Part shown: piece by piece, positions 27,596 to 35,896 of the stretch
How positions within the stretch are numbered: position 1 is the stretch's first letter
Layout: every line of letters starts with the position of its first letter
Assembly (NCBI GenBank): GCA_018829445.1
Contig: JAHJTV010000082.1
Location: 124,001-188,000 of the forward strand
DNA: 64,000 nt
Reading direction: 5' to 3'
Source: a bacterium
Lineage (GTDB): Bacteria; SAR324; XYD2-FULL-50-16
Notes under the pieces: model-generated
The model's database searches: none
What the model saw: the letters and a program-made list of their open reading frames with translations, nothing else
Told to the model about the DNA's origin: nothing
Position numbers and translations under genes: made by a program

Positions 27596-28316
27596 TATTG
27601 TCTCCTAAAAAAATACAGTTGTTTTTGAAACCAATATACTTGTTTAATTCAAAGCTCTCTACGTTTAAAGAGGGTTATTGGTACTGCTATTAACCTTGAT
27701 TGCCGTTAGGCAGGATAAAACTAGGTTTGAAAACATCGTGGGTACGATCAAATCATCATAAAACCGAAAGATTTTTTTTATCTATTAAGAGTACTACATA
27801 ACTCACATTTATGTTATTTCTCTTAACTAAAGACCTGAATACAGATTATCCGAGAAAAATCGTATAAACAAATGGATTTCTGATCTATCTCTTTTAAGGT
27901 TTTTTTAAAAAAGCTTTGATAATTTTGATAATATCGACTTCTTCTTTTATTGCAAACCAGGCATCCAGTTGGTGGCAGTCAAAATGGAAAATTTCAGTTG
28001 GGTATTCCAAAGTCTTGGTTCTTCAGCTTATGTTTCCCTTGATTGTGTTATAGTTTTTTCCGATAGTATTAGGTATACTCTTATTGCATAAGAATCTGGC
28101 AAAAAACGAAATCTCTAACTGTGAAAAATAATAATAACAGTTTTGTAACTTAGTCAAAAACATGGCAAAATAATTCTTGTGTTATTTTTTGCTATTAAAA
28201 AATTGTTTGGATTTGCTAGAGTTTTAAAACAATTTGAAAAGTAAATCCATCAACTGTTTTTCTTTTCTTTGTATCAACTTTACTAAAGGTCATTATCTAA
28301 CAATATGGAGCGAAAC
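27596..28316. other. Long AT-rich intergenic region before the kinase cluster
   Basis: About 720 bases with no open frame. A possible plus-strand promoter is ttgatt (28038) with a 17-base spacer and gatagt (28061), which would give a 5' UTR of over 200 bases before the gene at 28317. Nothing else was recognised. Confidence 0.35.
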
Positions 28317-28847
28317 ATGGGAGATATACTGAATCAATTACCAGGCGAGATCCAGGTTCACATCAAAGGAATCACAAAATCATCCGGATTGCCAGATGTT
28401 GAAGAATCATATGAAAAAATGGCAAAAGGCTGGTTGGACAAAAAGACGATATTTGAAGAAAAAATCGCCGAACAAAACATGATAGAAGTTGATGAGCTTG
28501 CGATTGATGATACAAAAGGAGCGGTAGCGTTGACCTATTCCGGATCATTGGTGGTTATAGGACCCTTAATTGATGGGTTTAGAAAAGCAGGATACAACAG
28601 TATCGGATTGCGCAAAAATGTACCGGATTCAATGGTACAGGAAAATTCAAAACTGGCTGCTGATGTTGTTGTAAACAGCCCAATTGAATTTGAAACCGGC
28701 CCTGTAAAAAGCACGTCTTCGATCTATAAAATCGCTGTTTGCGAAGGAGATCTGCAGGCAATCGAGCAAGAGGAGAAAATTTCCGAGGTTACCGTTATCA
28801 TGACAAATGAATTTGTTAATGTTAACAAGGATCTGATTCCGGTTTAA
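28317..28847 (+). CDS. Unrecognised 176-aa cytoplasmic protein at head of kinase cluster
   Basis: No family was recognised. The protein is soluble, acidic, without signal peptide or membrane helix, and has an alpha/beta look: a helical N-terminal third (EESYEKMAKGWLDKKTIFEEK) and a beta-rich rest (VALTYSGSLVVIGPLIDGFRK; VVVNSPIEFETGPVK; EVTVIMTNEFVNV). The start at 28317 is favoured over the ATG at 28305 because ggag lies six bases before it. It lies 69 bases upstream of the Ser/Thr kinase gene and may be part of that system, for instance a substrate or regulator; this is inference from position only. Confidence 0.6.
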   Translation: MGDILNQLPGEIQVHIKGITKSSGLPDVEESYEKMAKGWLDKKTIFEEKIAEQNMIEVDELAIDDTKGAVALTYSGSLVVIGPLIDGFRKAGYNSIGLRKNVPDSMVQENSKLAADVVVNSPIEFETGPVKSTSSIYKIAVCEGDLQAIEQEEKISEVTVIMTNEFVNVNKDLIPV

Positions 28848-28916
28848 ACTCATAAAATCCACCGTTTTTCCTAAGGTGCATGGATTCACAGTTTCGTCAC
28901 AAATAGTTAACTGGTT

Positions 28917-30860
28917 ATGGCAAATCATCCGGCTCAGATTGGAAAATATAGAATAATATCTCAGATCGGCAAAGGAGGGATGGGGGCTGTTTATAAAGCT
29001 GAACATCCCACCTTGAAAAAGACGGTTATAATAAAAAAACTAACTCTGACAGGCAGCCGGGATTTTGTTGAACGATTCAGGCGGGAAGCTCAGCTGATGA
29101 TGGAGTTTCGGAATGAGAAGATCGTTCAGGTCTATGATCATTTCAAAGAAGGTAATTCCTATCATATCGTAATGGAATATGTGGATGGAATAACCTTAGA
29201 GCAGTTGATTGAGTCAAAAAGGTTTTTGTCGGAAGAGGCGGCTCTGCTGATTTTTGCAGAGGTCTGCAGGGCGTTAAAATATGCACATGACCACCAAATT
29301 ATTCACCGGGACATCAAACCGGCTAATATCCTAATTTCCAATTCGGGCGTTGTAAAACTTGTGGATTTTGGAGTATCTGCCAGTCTGGATTCAAGTGAAG
29401 AGGATAGTCTAACAAAAGCCGGAATGACAATTGGTACACCTTCCTATCTTGCTCCGGAGCAGATAGCCAATGCAAAAAACAGGGATAAACGATCCGACAT
29501 TTATTCCATGGGAGTGCTCCTTTATGAAATGGTCATAGGTAAGAAACCTTTTAGAGGTGGATTCTCACCCGAAGTGATTTCTCTCATCGAGAAGGGAAAG
29601 TATGTCCTGCCCAGGAAGATCAATCCAAAAATTAAGCCTGGTATGCAAAGAATTATCAGGAAAACCATGCACCACAAAGTGCAAAAGAGATATCAGGATC
29701 TTGGACTGGTCATCAAAAAAACATCAAAATATCTTCGAAAATACAAGTCCCAGGAAGAGATCACGGCAGCCATTAAGGCTTATCTTGAAGGGAATGAAAG
29801 TCCTTTCAAGAAAACTGGGCAAGGGATCCTTTTAAGCTTTTCATCCAAAATATTGGGAGTTTTAATCATCGGCTTTTTGTTTGCGGTGACCTTGGGAACG
29901 CTTGGTTTTCTGGCATTGGAGCGAGGGTATCAATATGAATGGTTGTATCCCGATGAATATGGCGCCTTGCAGGTTATGGTGAAGGTGAGAAAAGGAGTTA
30001 AAGAAGCTGGCGAGAATTACATCAAAGCCTATTTGTATTCAGAGGAAAATAATTCATTGAATTATGAAAAGGATGCAAACCTTGAGTTTTCAGAGGTGAA
30101 GGAACTGGAAACCAACGACTATTATGCATTGAAGTCCCCCAAAATCTATCTCCGGGAAAGACTCTATAAACTGGTTTTGTACGTGGAAAATGAGCAGTAT
30201 AGAGAAAACTTTTATCTATATCCTCGACAATTTCAGAAGAGGAACCTCGATTCGTCTGAGTCACAAAGAATTTCATTTATAGTCGACAAAGAACAACCCC
30301 AGCTACCTGTAAGTACAGAATACAGTGTTTATGATATCATTACAGGTGAAAGCATCACACAAGAAACCGATGTTACAGTCTTCTTCAATGGTGAATGGCT
30401 CAATTGGTCCGATATTTCCCGGAGTCCATCTCCCGAAAAAGGTTTTTATTCAGGGAAAAGATATCGCACCCGTTTTAGGCATTCGGATTACTTCACCAAG
30501 ATTTATAATTTGACCGTTCAACCTGAGCAAACTAGGGTGGTTGTAAAAATCAGTCTGATTCCCATTCCGGGCACAGTTGCGGTGAGATCAGAAATCGATG
30601 GAGTTGACCTGTACCTTGACGGTTCTCTGCAATACCTGGATGGCAGCTTAAATAGAAGATCAAAGAAGTTGACCCCACTTACTTCATTAGCAACAAAGCT
30701 GGAACTTTCTCCAGGGGAATATCTTTTTTCTGTAAAGTCAGGAAACCTGCTGGGGAGATCCACGGCAGAAAAGAAGATTGTTATTCAATCCAGGGATGAA
30801 TTTCATTTTGTCATTGAAAAGAAAGCAGACAGTAATGAATTGCTGTTTAACATAGAATAA
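28917..30860 (+). CDS. Transmembrane Hanks-type Ser/Thr protein kinase
   Basis: The cytoplasmic kinase domain (about 11-275) is intact: Gly loop GKGGMG at 18-23, ATP lysine K40, catalytic loop HRDIKPANIL with D132, DFG aspartate D150 and the GTPSYLAPEQ activation-segment end. One membrane helix follows (about 308-332). The ~310 residues beyond it should be outside the membrane and are beta-rich; the last ~100 resemble PEGA-type carbohydrate-binding repeats (VRSEIDGVDLYLDGSL; LSPGEYLFSVKSGN). It is thus a receptor-like kinase sensing the periplasm. The two genes after it encode membrane proteins with FHA domains, which bind phosphothreonine. Confidence 0.93.
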   Translation: MANHPAQIGKYRIISQIGKGGMGAVYKAEHPTLKKTVIIKKLTLTGSRDFVERFRREAQLMMEFRNEKIVQVYDHFKEGNSYHIVMEYVDGITLEQLIESKRFLSEEAALLIFAEVCRALKYAHDHQIIHRDIKPANILISNSGVVKLVDFGVSASLDSSEEDSLTKAGMTIGTPSYLAPEQIANAKNRDKRSDIYSMGVLLYEMVIGKKPFRGGFSPEVISLIEKGKYVLPRKINPKIKPGMQRIIRKTMHHKVQKRYQDLGLVIKKTSKYLRKYKSQEEITAAIKAYLEGNESPFKKTGQGILLSFSSKILGVLIIGFLFAVTLGTLGFLALERGYQYEWLYPDEYGALQVMVKVRKGVKEAGENYIKAYLYSEENNSLNYEKDANLEFSEVKELETNDYYALKSPKIYLRERLYKLVLYVENEQYRENFYLYPRQFQKRNLDSSESQRISFIVDKEQPQLPVSTEYSVYDIITGESITQETDVTVFFNGEWLNWSDISRSPSPEKGFYSGKRYRTRFRHSDYFTKIYNLTVQPEQTRVVVKISLIPIPGTVAVRSEIDGVDLYLDGSLQYLDGSLNRRSKKLTPLTSLATKLELSPGEYLFSVKSGNLLGRSTAEKKIVIQSRDEFHFVIEKKADSNELLFNIE

Positions 30861-30872
30861 TCAGGAGAGGCA

Positions 30873-31763
30873 ATGACCACATTTATCCGAAAACTTGTAT
30901 ATGGATTCATAGGGCTGTTGGGCGGATTAGCTGCTTGGCCTGTCGCAGAAGTATTATTGCAGGTGCAATCAAGTTTTCCTTCGTTCCTAGTGTTTACTGT
31001 AAGCGTGGGTGCAGTATTTGGTGCCATTATGGGAGCTTTTCTAGGCAGTAGCGAGGGAATTATGCTTTCAATCAAACCCAGAATTGTACCCGGGATTGTT
31101 ACTGGAGCAGCGGTAGGAGTTGTTGGCGGGATTGTTGGTTTTTTGATAGGACAGGGTGTTTTACTATTCATAAGTGAAATTGTCTTTCACTCCAATAGGT
31201 CTTTAAGATCCATTGGTATTCCCATCTCAAGAGTGGTTAGTTGGTCGTTTCTGGGGATGTTTATTGGAATGGTGGAAGGTGTAAGAGCTCTTTCCTGGGC
31301 AAAAATCAAGGTTGGTTTGTTGGGAGGGATAATCGGTGGAGTTCTTGGCAGTATTTTATTGGAGTTCCTGAGAACCTGGTACCCGGACTTTATATTTGCC
31401 CGATTGGCAGGATTAATGGTTTTTGGAATGTTGATCGGTGCTTTTTATGGACTATTCGAAAAGAGAATGTCTCAGGGGATACTCAGGCTCTTAAATGGCA
31501 AGTTGAAAGGAAAGGAATACTTGCTGGTTCAACGAAAGATAAAAATCGGTTCTTCAGCTAAAATGGATATACAATTGTCCGGGTATAGGGACATAGCAGA
31601 AAATCACGCTCTTTTAATGAGGAAAAGAGATGAAGTCACAATCAAATGCTCCGATGTCAAATCCAGAGTGCTGGTCAATGAAATGAAGATTGATGAACAT
31701 GTCTTAAGATTTGAAGATGTTGTTCAAATCGGATCTGCTAAATTTCTATTCTACTATAAATAG
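30873..31763 (+). CDS. Multi-pass membrane protein with C-terminal FHA domain
   Basis: The first ~195 residues are Gly-rich hydrophobic helices (about six), for example GAVFGAIMGAFLG and GIVTGAAVGVVGGIVGFLIG. The last ~80 residues form an FHA fold with the phosphopeptide-binding signature IKIGSSAKMDIQL...ENHALL and VLVNEMKID. It would place a phosphothreonine reader on the cytoplasmic face of the inner membrane. It starts 12 bases after the kinase gene with a strong aggagagg site and is followed 10 bases later by the vWA-FHA gene, so the three are almost certainly cotranscribed. Confidence 0.82.
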   Translation: MTTFIRKLVYGFIGLLGGLAAWPVAEVLLQVQSSFPSFLVFTVSVGAVFGAIMGAFLGSSEGIMLSIKPRIVPGIVTGAAVGVVGGIVGFLIGQGVLLFISEIVFHSNRSLRSIGIPISRVVSWSFLGMFIGMVEGVRALSWAKIKVGLLGGIIGGVLGSILLEFLRTWYPDFIFARLAGLMVFGMLIGAFYGLFEKRMSQGILRLLNGKLKGKEYLLVQRKIKIGSSAKMDIQLSGYRDIAENHALLMRKRDEVTIKCSDVKSRVLVNEMKIDEHVLRFEDVVQIGSAKFLFYYK

Positions 31764-31773
31764 GGAGTAACCA

Positions 31774-33207
31774 ATGACATTGAAAAAGATACTGCTTCCT
31801 TGGATGCTGATTGTTTTGTTTACCGCAAGTTGTTTTGCGGACTCAATCCGCATATCCCAGGTTGATTCCAGCAGTTTATTATTGAACCAGAACATTAAAC
31901 TCTATATCAGTGCAACTGACGATTCCGGAGAGCCACTAACAGAGTTGGAACAGTCTGATTTTAAGATCTTCGAATCCATTAACCAGAAATTATTCAAAAC
32001 GGTCCCGGAAATAACAGGTTTTCGATCCGGAGTCAATTATACTGACGGTGTCAATTTTCTACTGTTAATTGATAATTCCGAAAGCATGTATTGGACACTG
32101 GAAGGGAAGAAGACAGAAATAGAAGCAGACAGACGAATTACCATTGCCAGACAAGCCGTAAAATCCTTCCTTAGTAGTATGAAGAATCCCAATGATAATG
32201 TGGGAATTGCACTGTATAATTCCTATTTCACCCTTTTATCAAAACCTTCCAATGAGCTAAAAACGGTCATTACCTCCCTTGACAGCATTAAACGTCCCAC
32301 TGGCGATGCCATCTATTCGGAGATATACGGTAGTGTAAAACTGGCAGTGAAAGAGTTTGATCTTTTTAAGGGGAGAAAGGCGATAATAATTTTATCCGAT
32401 GGTGTCAATAACCCATCCTATTCTCACACTAATAAGATTAATCAGCAGTTTGGAGCCAAAAATGTTTCCTACCAGGAATCAATACAAGAATTACAGCTAG
32501 AAGGAATATCATTGTATGTCGTATATTTTGGGATGAAGTCGGATAAGAAGGACAGACATCTAAAAACCATTGCGGAACAATCGGGTGGTATGACCTTTGA
32601 TGCCTATAATCAGAATCAGCTAAACCGGGTATATCCCCAAATTATGGATCAGATTCAAAAGGAATATATCATCACATACAAGGCAACAATGGAACCGGCT
32701 GATCGAAAATATGTAAAAGTTGATTATTCGGACGGTTCACAAAAAAGGAGTGTTACCAGGTATTATATTTCAAGTTCTGTTTTTGGTAATCCTATCAAAG
32801 GGTTTAATCCCCTGCAACTAATCCTGGTCTTATTGGCCATCTGTTTGCTTTGGTTGCTGTCTCGGATGAGATTTGAAAAGCAAAGGAAAAAACCATCCAT
32901 AGAAGTGCTAAATGCAGGTGCCGGAAAATTGTCGACCCAGGTTTTAACCTTGGGAGGAGAGCAAACTGTGATCGGGAGTTCTCCCAGTGCAGACATGACA
33001 ATAGCAGGTTTGCCAGCTGTGGAGGAAAACCATGCAACAGTTGTGTTTAATCCAAAGGATAATACGTATGCCTTAAAGGGAAGCGGCAAAATGATGGTCA
33101 ATAACCAGGTCGTTTCGACAAAAGTATTGGAACCCGGGGATTTAATCAATATCGACGGCATGACCATGATATTTGATGAAGGGAGTGAAACGGAGAATAA
33201 CAAATGA
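31774..33207 (+). CDS. Exported vWA domain - transmembrane - cytoplasmic FHA protein
   Basis: A signal peptide (about 1-22) is followed by a periplasmic beta segment and a von Willebrand A domain with MIDAS motif DNSES (D100, S102, S104), TGDAIYSEI and IILSDGVNN. One membrane helix (about 347-364, LILVLLAICLLWLL) leads to a C-terminal FHA domain (VIGSSPSADMTI...EENHATVVF). The protein thus links a periplasmic metal-ion adhesion domain to a phosphothreonine reader in the cytoplasm. The Cys in TASCFAD could be a weak lipobox. Its stop overlaps the next start by four bases (ATGA). Confidence 0.85.
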   Translation: MTLKKILLPWMLIVLFTASCFADSIRISQVDSSSLLLNQNIKLYISATDDSGEPLTELEQSDFKIFESINQKLFKTVPEITGFRSGVNYTDGVNFLLLIDNSESMYWTLEGKKTEIEADRRITIARQAVKSFLSSMKNPNDNVGIALYNSYFTLLSKPSNELKTVITSLDSIKRPTGDAIYSEIYGSVKLAVKEFDLFKGRKAIIILSDGVNNPSYSHTNKINQQFGAKNVSYQESIQELQLEGISLYVVYFGMKSDKKDRHLKTIAEQSGGMTFDAYNQNQLNRVYPQIMDQIQKEYIITYKATMEPADRKYVKVDYSDGSQKRSVTRYYISSSVFGNPIKGFNPLQLILVLLAICLLWLLSRMRFEKQRKKPSIEVLNAGAGKLSTQVLTLGGEQTVIGSSPSADMTIAGLPAVEENHATVVFNPKDNTYALKGSGKMMVNNQVVSTKVLEPGDLINIDGMTMIFDEGSETENNK

Positions 33208-34154
33208 AGATGGTTGTCTTGGATGGGTTTGCTTTAAATCCGGGAGATCTGAGCTGGGAGAAATTCGAGCAGCTTGGTGAATTGATAGTATATGATCGAT
33301 CATCAGAAAAGCAGATACTGGAAAGAGCAAAGGATGCACAGATTCTTCTGACCAACAAGACTGTTTTAAACAGGGAAATCCTGTCACAGCTATCAAGTCT
33401 TCTTTATATCGGTGTTTTAGCTACGGGAGTGAATGTAGTTGACACAGAATACGCAGCCGAAAAGGGGATTGTTGTCACCAGTGTTCGTAATTATTCAGGT
33501 TTGTCAGCAGCTCAAATGGTGTTTGCCCTCCTGCTGGAATTAACCAACCGGGTTGGACATCACAGCGAAACAGTCAATGATGGGAAATGGTCAAAATCTG
33601 AAGACTTCTGCTATTGGGACTATCCTTTGGTAGAATTGGATGGGCTGACAATGGGGGTTGTTGGATATGGTGGAATTGGTCAAGCCGTAGCCGGGATGTC
33701 CCGGGCATTTGGGATGAAAGTGCTGATCAATACACGTAGGAAACCGGATAATCTGATGGATGGGGTGGAATATACCGATCTGGATTCATTGTTCAAAAAT
33801 AGTGACGTGATCACCCTGCTTTGTCCACTTACCCCAGAGACAAAAGGGATGATAAACCAGTCCAGTTTAGGCAAAATGAAAACCAGCTCTTTTTTGATCA
33901 ATATATCAAGGGGCGCTTTGATTATTGAGGAGGATTTGGCAGTGGCACTTAATAACGATCAAATAGCGGGAGCTGCACTTGATGTTTTAAAATCAGAACC
34001 GGCTGATCCAAATTGTCCACTGCTGGGAGCAAAGAACTGTTATATAACGCCACACATCGCCTGGGCTACCCGAGCTTCCAGGAATAGACTGATGGATCTT
34101 GCTATTGAAAATCTTCAAGCCTTTTTAGATAGGGTACCTCAAAACACTGCTTAA
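33204..34154 (+). CDS. D-2-hydroxyacid dehydrogenase family (glycerate dehydrogenase-like)
   Basis: An NAD(P)-dependent oxidoreductase of 316 aa. The Rossmann motif GYGGIGQAV, the catalytic arginine in INISRGALI and the histidine in ITPHIAWAT are present, as in hydroxypyruvate reductase/glycerate dehydrogenase and related enzymes. The exact substrate is not readable. It overlaps the vWA-FHA gene by four bases (translational coupling) and is followed after 12 bases by a GFA-family gene, so it rides on the kinase operon although its role looks metabolic. Confidence 0.88.
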   Translation: MKMVVLDGFALNPGDLSWEKFEQLGELIVYDRSSEKQILERAKDAQILLTNKTVLNREILSQLSSLLYIGVLATGVNVVDTEYAAEKGIVVTSVRNYSGLSAAQMVFALLLELTNRVGHHSETVNDGKWSKSEDFCYWDYPLVELDGLTMGVVGYGGIGQAVAGMSRAFGMKVLINTRRKPDNLMDGVEYTDLDSLFKNSDVITLLCPLTPETKGMINQSSLGKMKTSSFLINISRGALIIEEDLAVALNNDQIAGAALDVLKSEPADPNCPLLGAKNCYITPHIAWATRASRNRLMDLAIENLQAFLDRVPQNTA

Positions 34155-34166
34155 TGGATCAGCGCA

Positions 34167-34604
34167 ATGGCTACTGAAAATGTTTTAAAGGGGAATTGCC
34201 ATTGTGGTAATATCTCCTTGGAATTTAGGACAAAGTTATCAACACCTGATTTTTCAGTACGAAAATGTGATTGTTCCTATTGCACAAAAATGGGAAGTCG
34301 TTATATTTCAGATCCCAATGGAGAACTTACCATAAAATATAAAGATGAAAACCAGGTCAGCAAATACAGTTTTGGAACTAAAACGGCCAGCTTTCTGATT
34401 TGCATGAATTGTGGAGTAATGCCGGTTGCTGTTTGCAGTCTGGATGGGCAGGATTTTGGAATTGTCAATGTCAATTCATTGGAAGATGCCGATCATTTTG
34501 GACGTCATTCAAAATTGATGAGTTATGATGGGGAGTCTCTGGGAGAAAGACTGGCAAGAAGAAAGCGGAATTGGATCGCAAAGGTGATTTATACAGATGA
34601 TTAG
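34167..34604 (+). CDS. GFA/CENP-V family zinc protein
   Basis: A 145-aa protein of the family named after glutathione-dependent formaldehyde-activating enzyme. The zinc ligands are in the expected layout: CHCG at 11-14, CDCSYC (C34, C36, C39) and CMNC (C79, C82). Most family members have no proven formaldehyde role, so this is a fold-level call. It is the last gene of the plus-strand run, 5 bases from the convergent repeat-protein gene. Confidence 0.88.
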   Translation: MATENVLKGNCHCGNISLEFRTKLSTPDFSVRKCDCSYCTKMGSRYISDPNGELTIKYKDENQVSKYSFGTKTASFLICMNCGVMPVAVCSLDGQDFGIVNVNSLEDADHFGRHSKLMSYDGESLGERLARRKRNWIAKVIYTDD

Positions 34605-34609
34605 GATTA

Positions 34610-35692
34610 TTAAGGTATTGCCTCTTCACGAATTGCCAGCTTCTTTTTGTTCTTATCCATTATTTCCTCACTGGTCATAAAGCCATACCTGTCATATTTG
34701 ATAACCTGCTTAAACCATCCTTTTTCTTCAAGTATCTTAGAGCTGAAGAATTTTTCCTCTCTTCTTTTTCTTCCTGTAGCATCGAAATAGAAGACAGCTT
34801 TATCAATACCGTTTTTTTCGGCATATGTTTCGGTAAAATAACTTTCCTGAGCTGTTATTGTTCCTTCAGTATTATACAGGTAAATCTGTTTTTCGATTTG
34901 CCCCTTGTTCACAACATTTGAGGTTAAATACCACTCCTCTTTAATCTTATTCCCTTTAAAACCGTACCAGAAGACGGACCGATAATAGCCTAATTCATTC
35001 GTATCTTTATCCGGATAGAAGGTCTCCTTTTTTACCAGTGTTTCATATTTGTCATAGTGAAAGATGACACGATAATATTGGTCCGGCGTCTCTTTATCTT
35101 TTGCGTAAAAAACCTCTTCTTTTAACTTTTTCCCCACGGGATCAAGGTATTTGATTCTTTTGTACTCACCGGTTTTTTCAAAAGCTTCATTTGAACTGAA
35201 CCGTTCCTCCTTAGAAATCTTTCCGTTTTTACTCGAATCACTTGGATAATTGACTGCTTTTTCAACACCGGAAGCTTTGGAAGTCCTTTCTGTATAAAAT
35301 TTTTCAATCCGATCTTTTTTTCCATCCAGGCTATAATGGGTTGTTGTTTTTTTCACTCCGGTTTTTTGTGAATAGGAATCGGTGTAAAACTTATCCTGCT
35401 TTTCCATGACTTCATTTGGTCCAAAATAGGATATTGTCTTATTGTAACCAAGCTTCCGGGATTTATTATCAGGGTATGTGCGAACGATCCTAACAATGGA
35501 ATCATCTTCGTCATAATAGGTTATGATCTTGTTCTGGAGACTAGTCTCAATATTCTGATCAACATTGGCAAAGGAAATACTATTTAATAACAATAGGGTC
35601 CCCAGGAAAAGGATCATTATTGCAATTGGGGAAAAAAGAGGTTTATAGCTGATTGGAGTGTTCAAGGTTTTTTCTATTTTCAGGTTAATCAA
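34610..35692 (-). CDS. Exported protein of about ten 30-residue tandem repeats
   Basis: After a hydrophobic segment (about 22-42) the rest is one tandem array with a 30-residue period, from about residue 54 to 350. Most units share a Lys-x-Ile/Val core, then Tyr-x-Asp, Gly-Lys, Lys-Glu-Glu, an aromatic Phe-Tyr pair and Lys-x-Gly at the join; examples are YKRIKYLD..GKKLKEEVFY and YRSVFWYG. Units are beta-strand-like and resemble MORN or YD/YwqK repeats in style, but the family was not identified. The start codon as drawn is TTG without a clear ribosome binding site; an in-frame ATG at 35617 also gives a signal peptide. A related protein is at 55795. Confidence 0.72.
   Translation of the reverse strand: MINLKIEKTLNTPISYKPLFSPIAIMILFLGTLLLLNSISFANVDQNIETSLQNKIITYYDEDDSIVRIVRTYPDNKSRKLGYNKTISYFGPNEVMEKQDKFYTDSYSQKTGVKKTTTHYSLDGKKDRIEKFYTERTSKASGVEKAVNYPSDSSKNGKISKEERFSSNEAFEKTGEYKRIKYLDPVGKKLKEEVFYAKDKETPDQYYRVIFHYDKYETLVKKETFYPDKDTNELGYYRSVFWYGFKGNKIKEEWYLTSNVVNKGQIEKQIYLYNTEGTITAQESYFTETYAEKNGIDKAVFYFDATGRKRREEKFFSSKILEEKGWFKQVIKYDRYGFMTSEEIMDKNKKKLAIREEAIP
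34637..35533 (-). repeat. Protein-coding tandem repeats, about 90-base period
   Basis: About ten diverged units, each encoding 30 residues, make up nearly all of the mature exported protein at 34610-35692. One unit is a few residues longer. Identity is visible at protein level and weak at DNA level, so the array is old rather than freshly expanded. Confidence 0.7.
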
Positions 35693-35896
35693 GTCAATAG
35701 TATATTAATTTAATGACTTGGTCTAAGCATTATCTGTACCAGTAAACAGCTTTCTTGTGGTCAATAATCCCACAAAAACCGGTGTTTTTTATGGGATCTT
35801 TTGAAAAAAGGTATGATAGGTGCTTACAATTGTCTCAAAAAATAAATAGTTATTGCTGAAAAACCGTGTTTTGACATCACTTTTGAGCCAGGAACG

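Noticed and set aside
34610..35533. Tandem array considered as CRISPR or DNA-level repeat
   Set aside because: Units are 90 bases, protein-coding and diverged at DNA level; no repeat/spacer pattern exists. No CRISPR array, insertion sequence or prophage gene was seen in the window.
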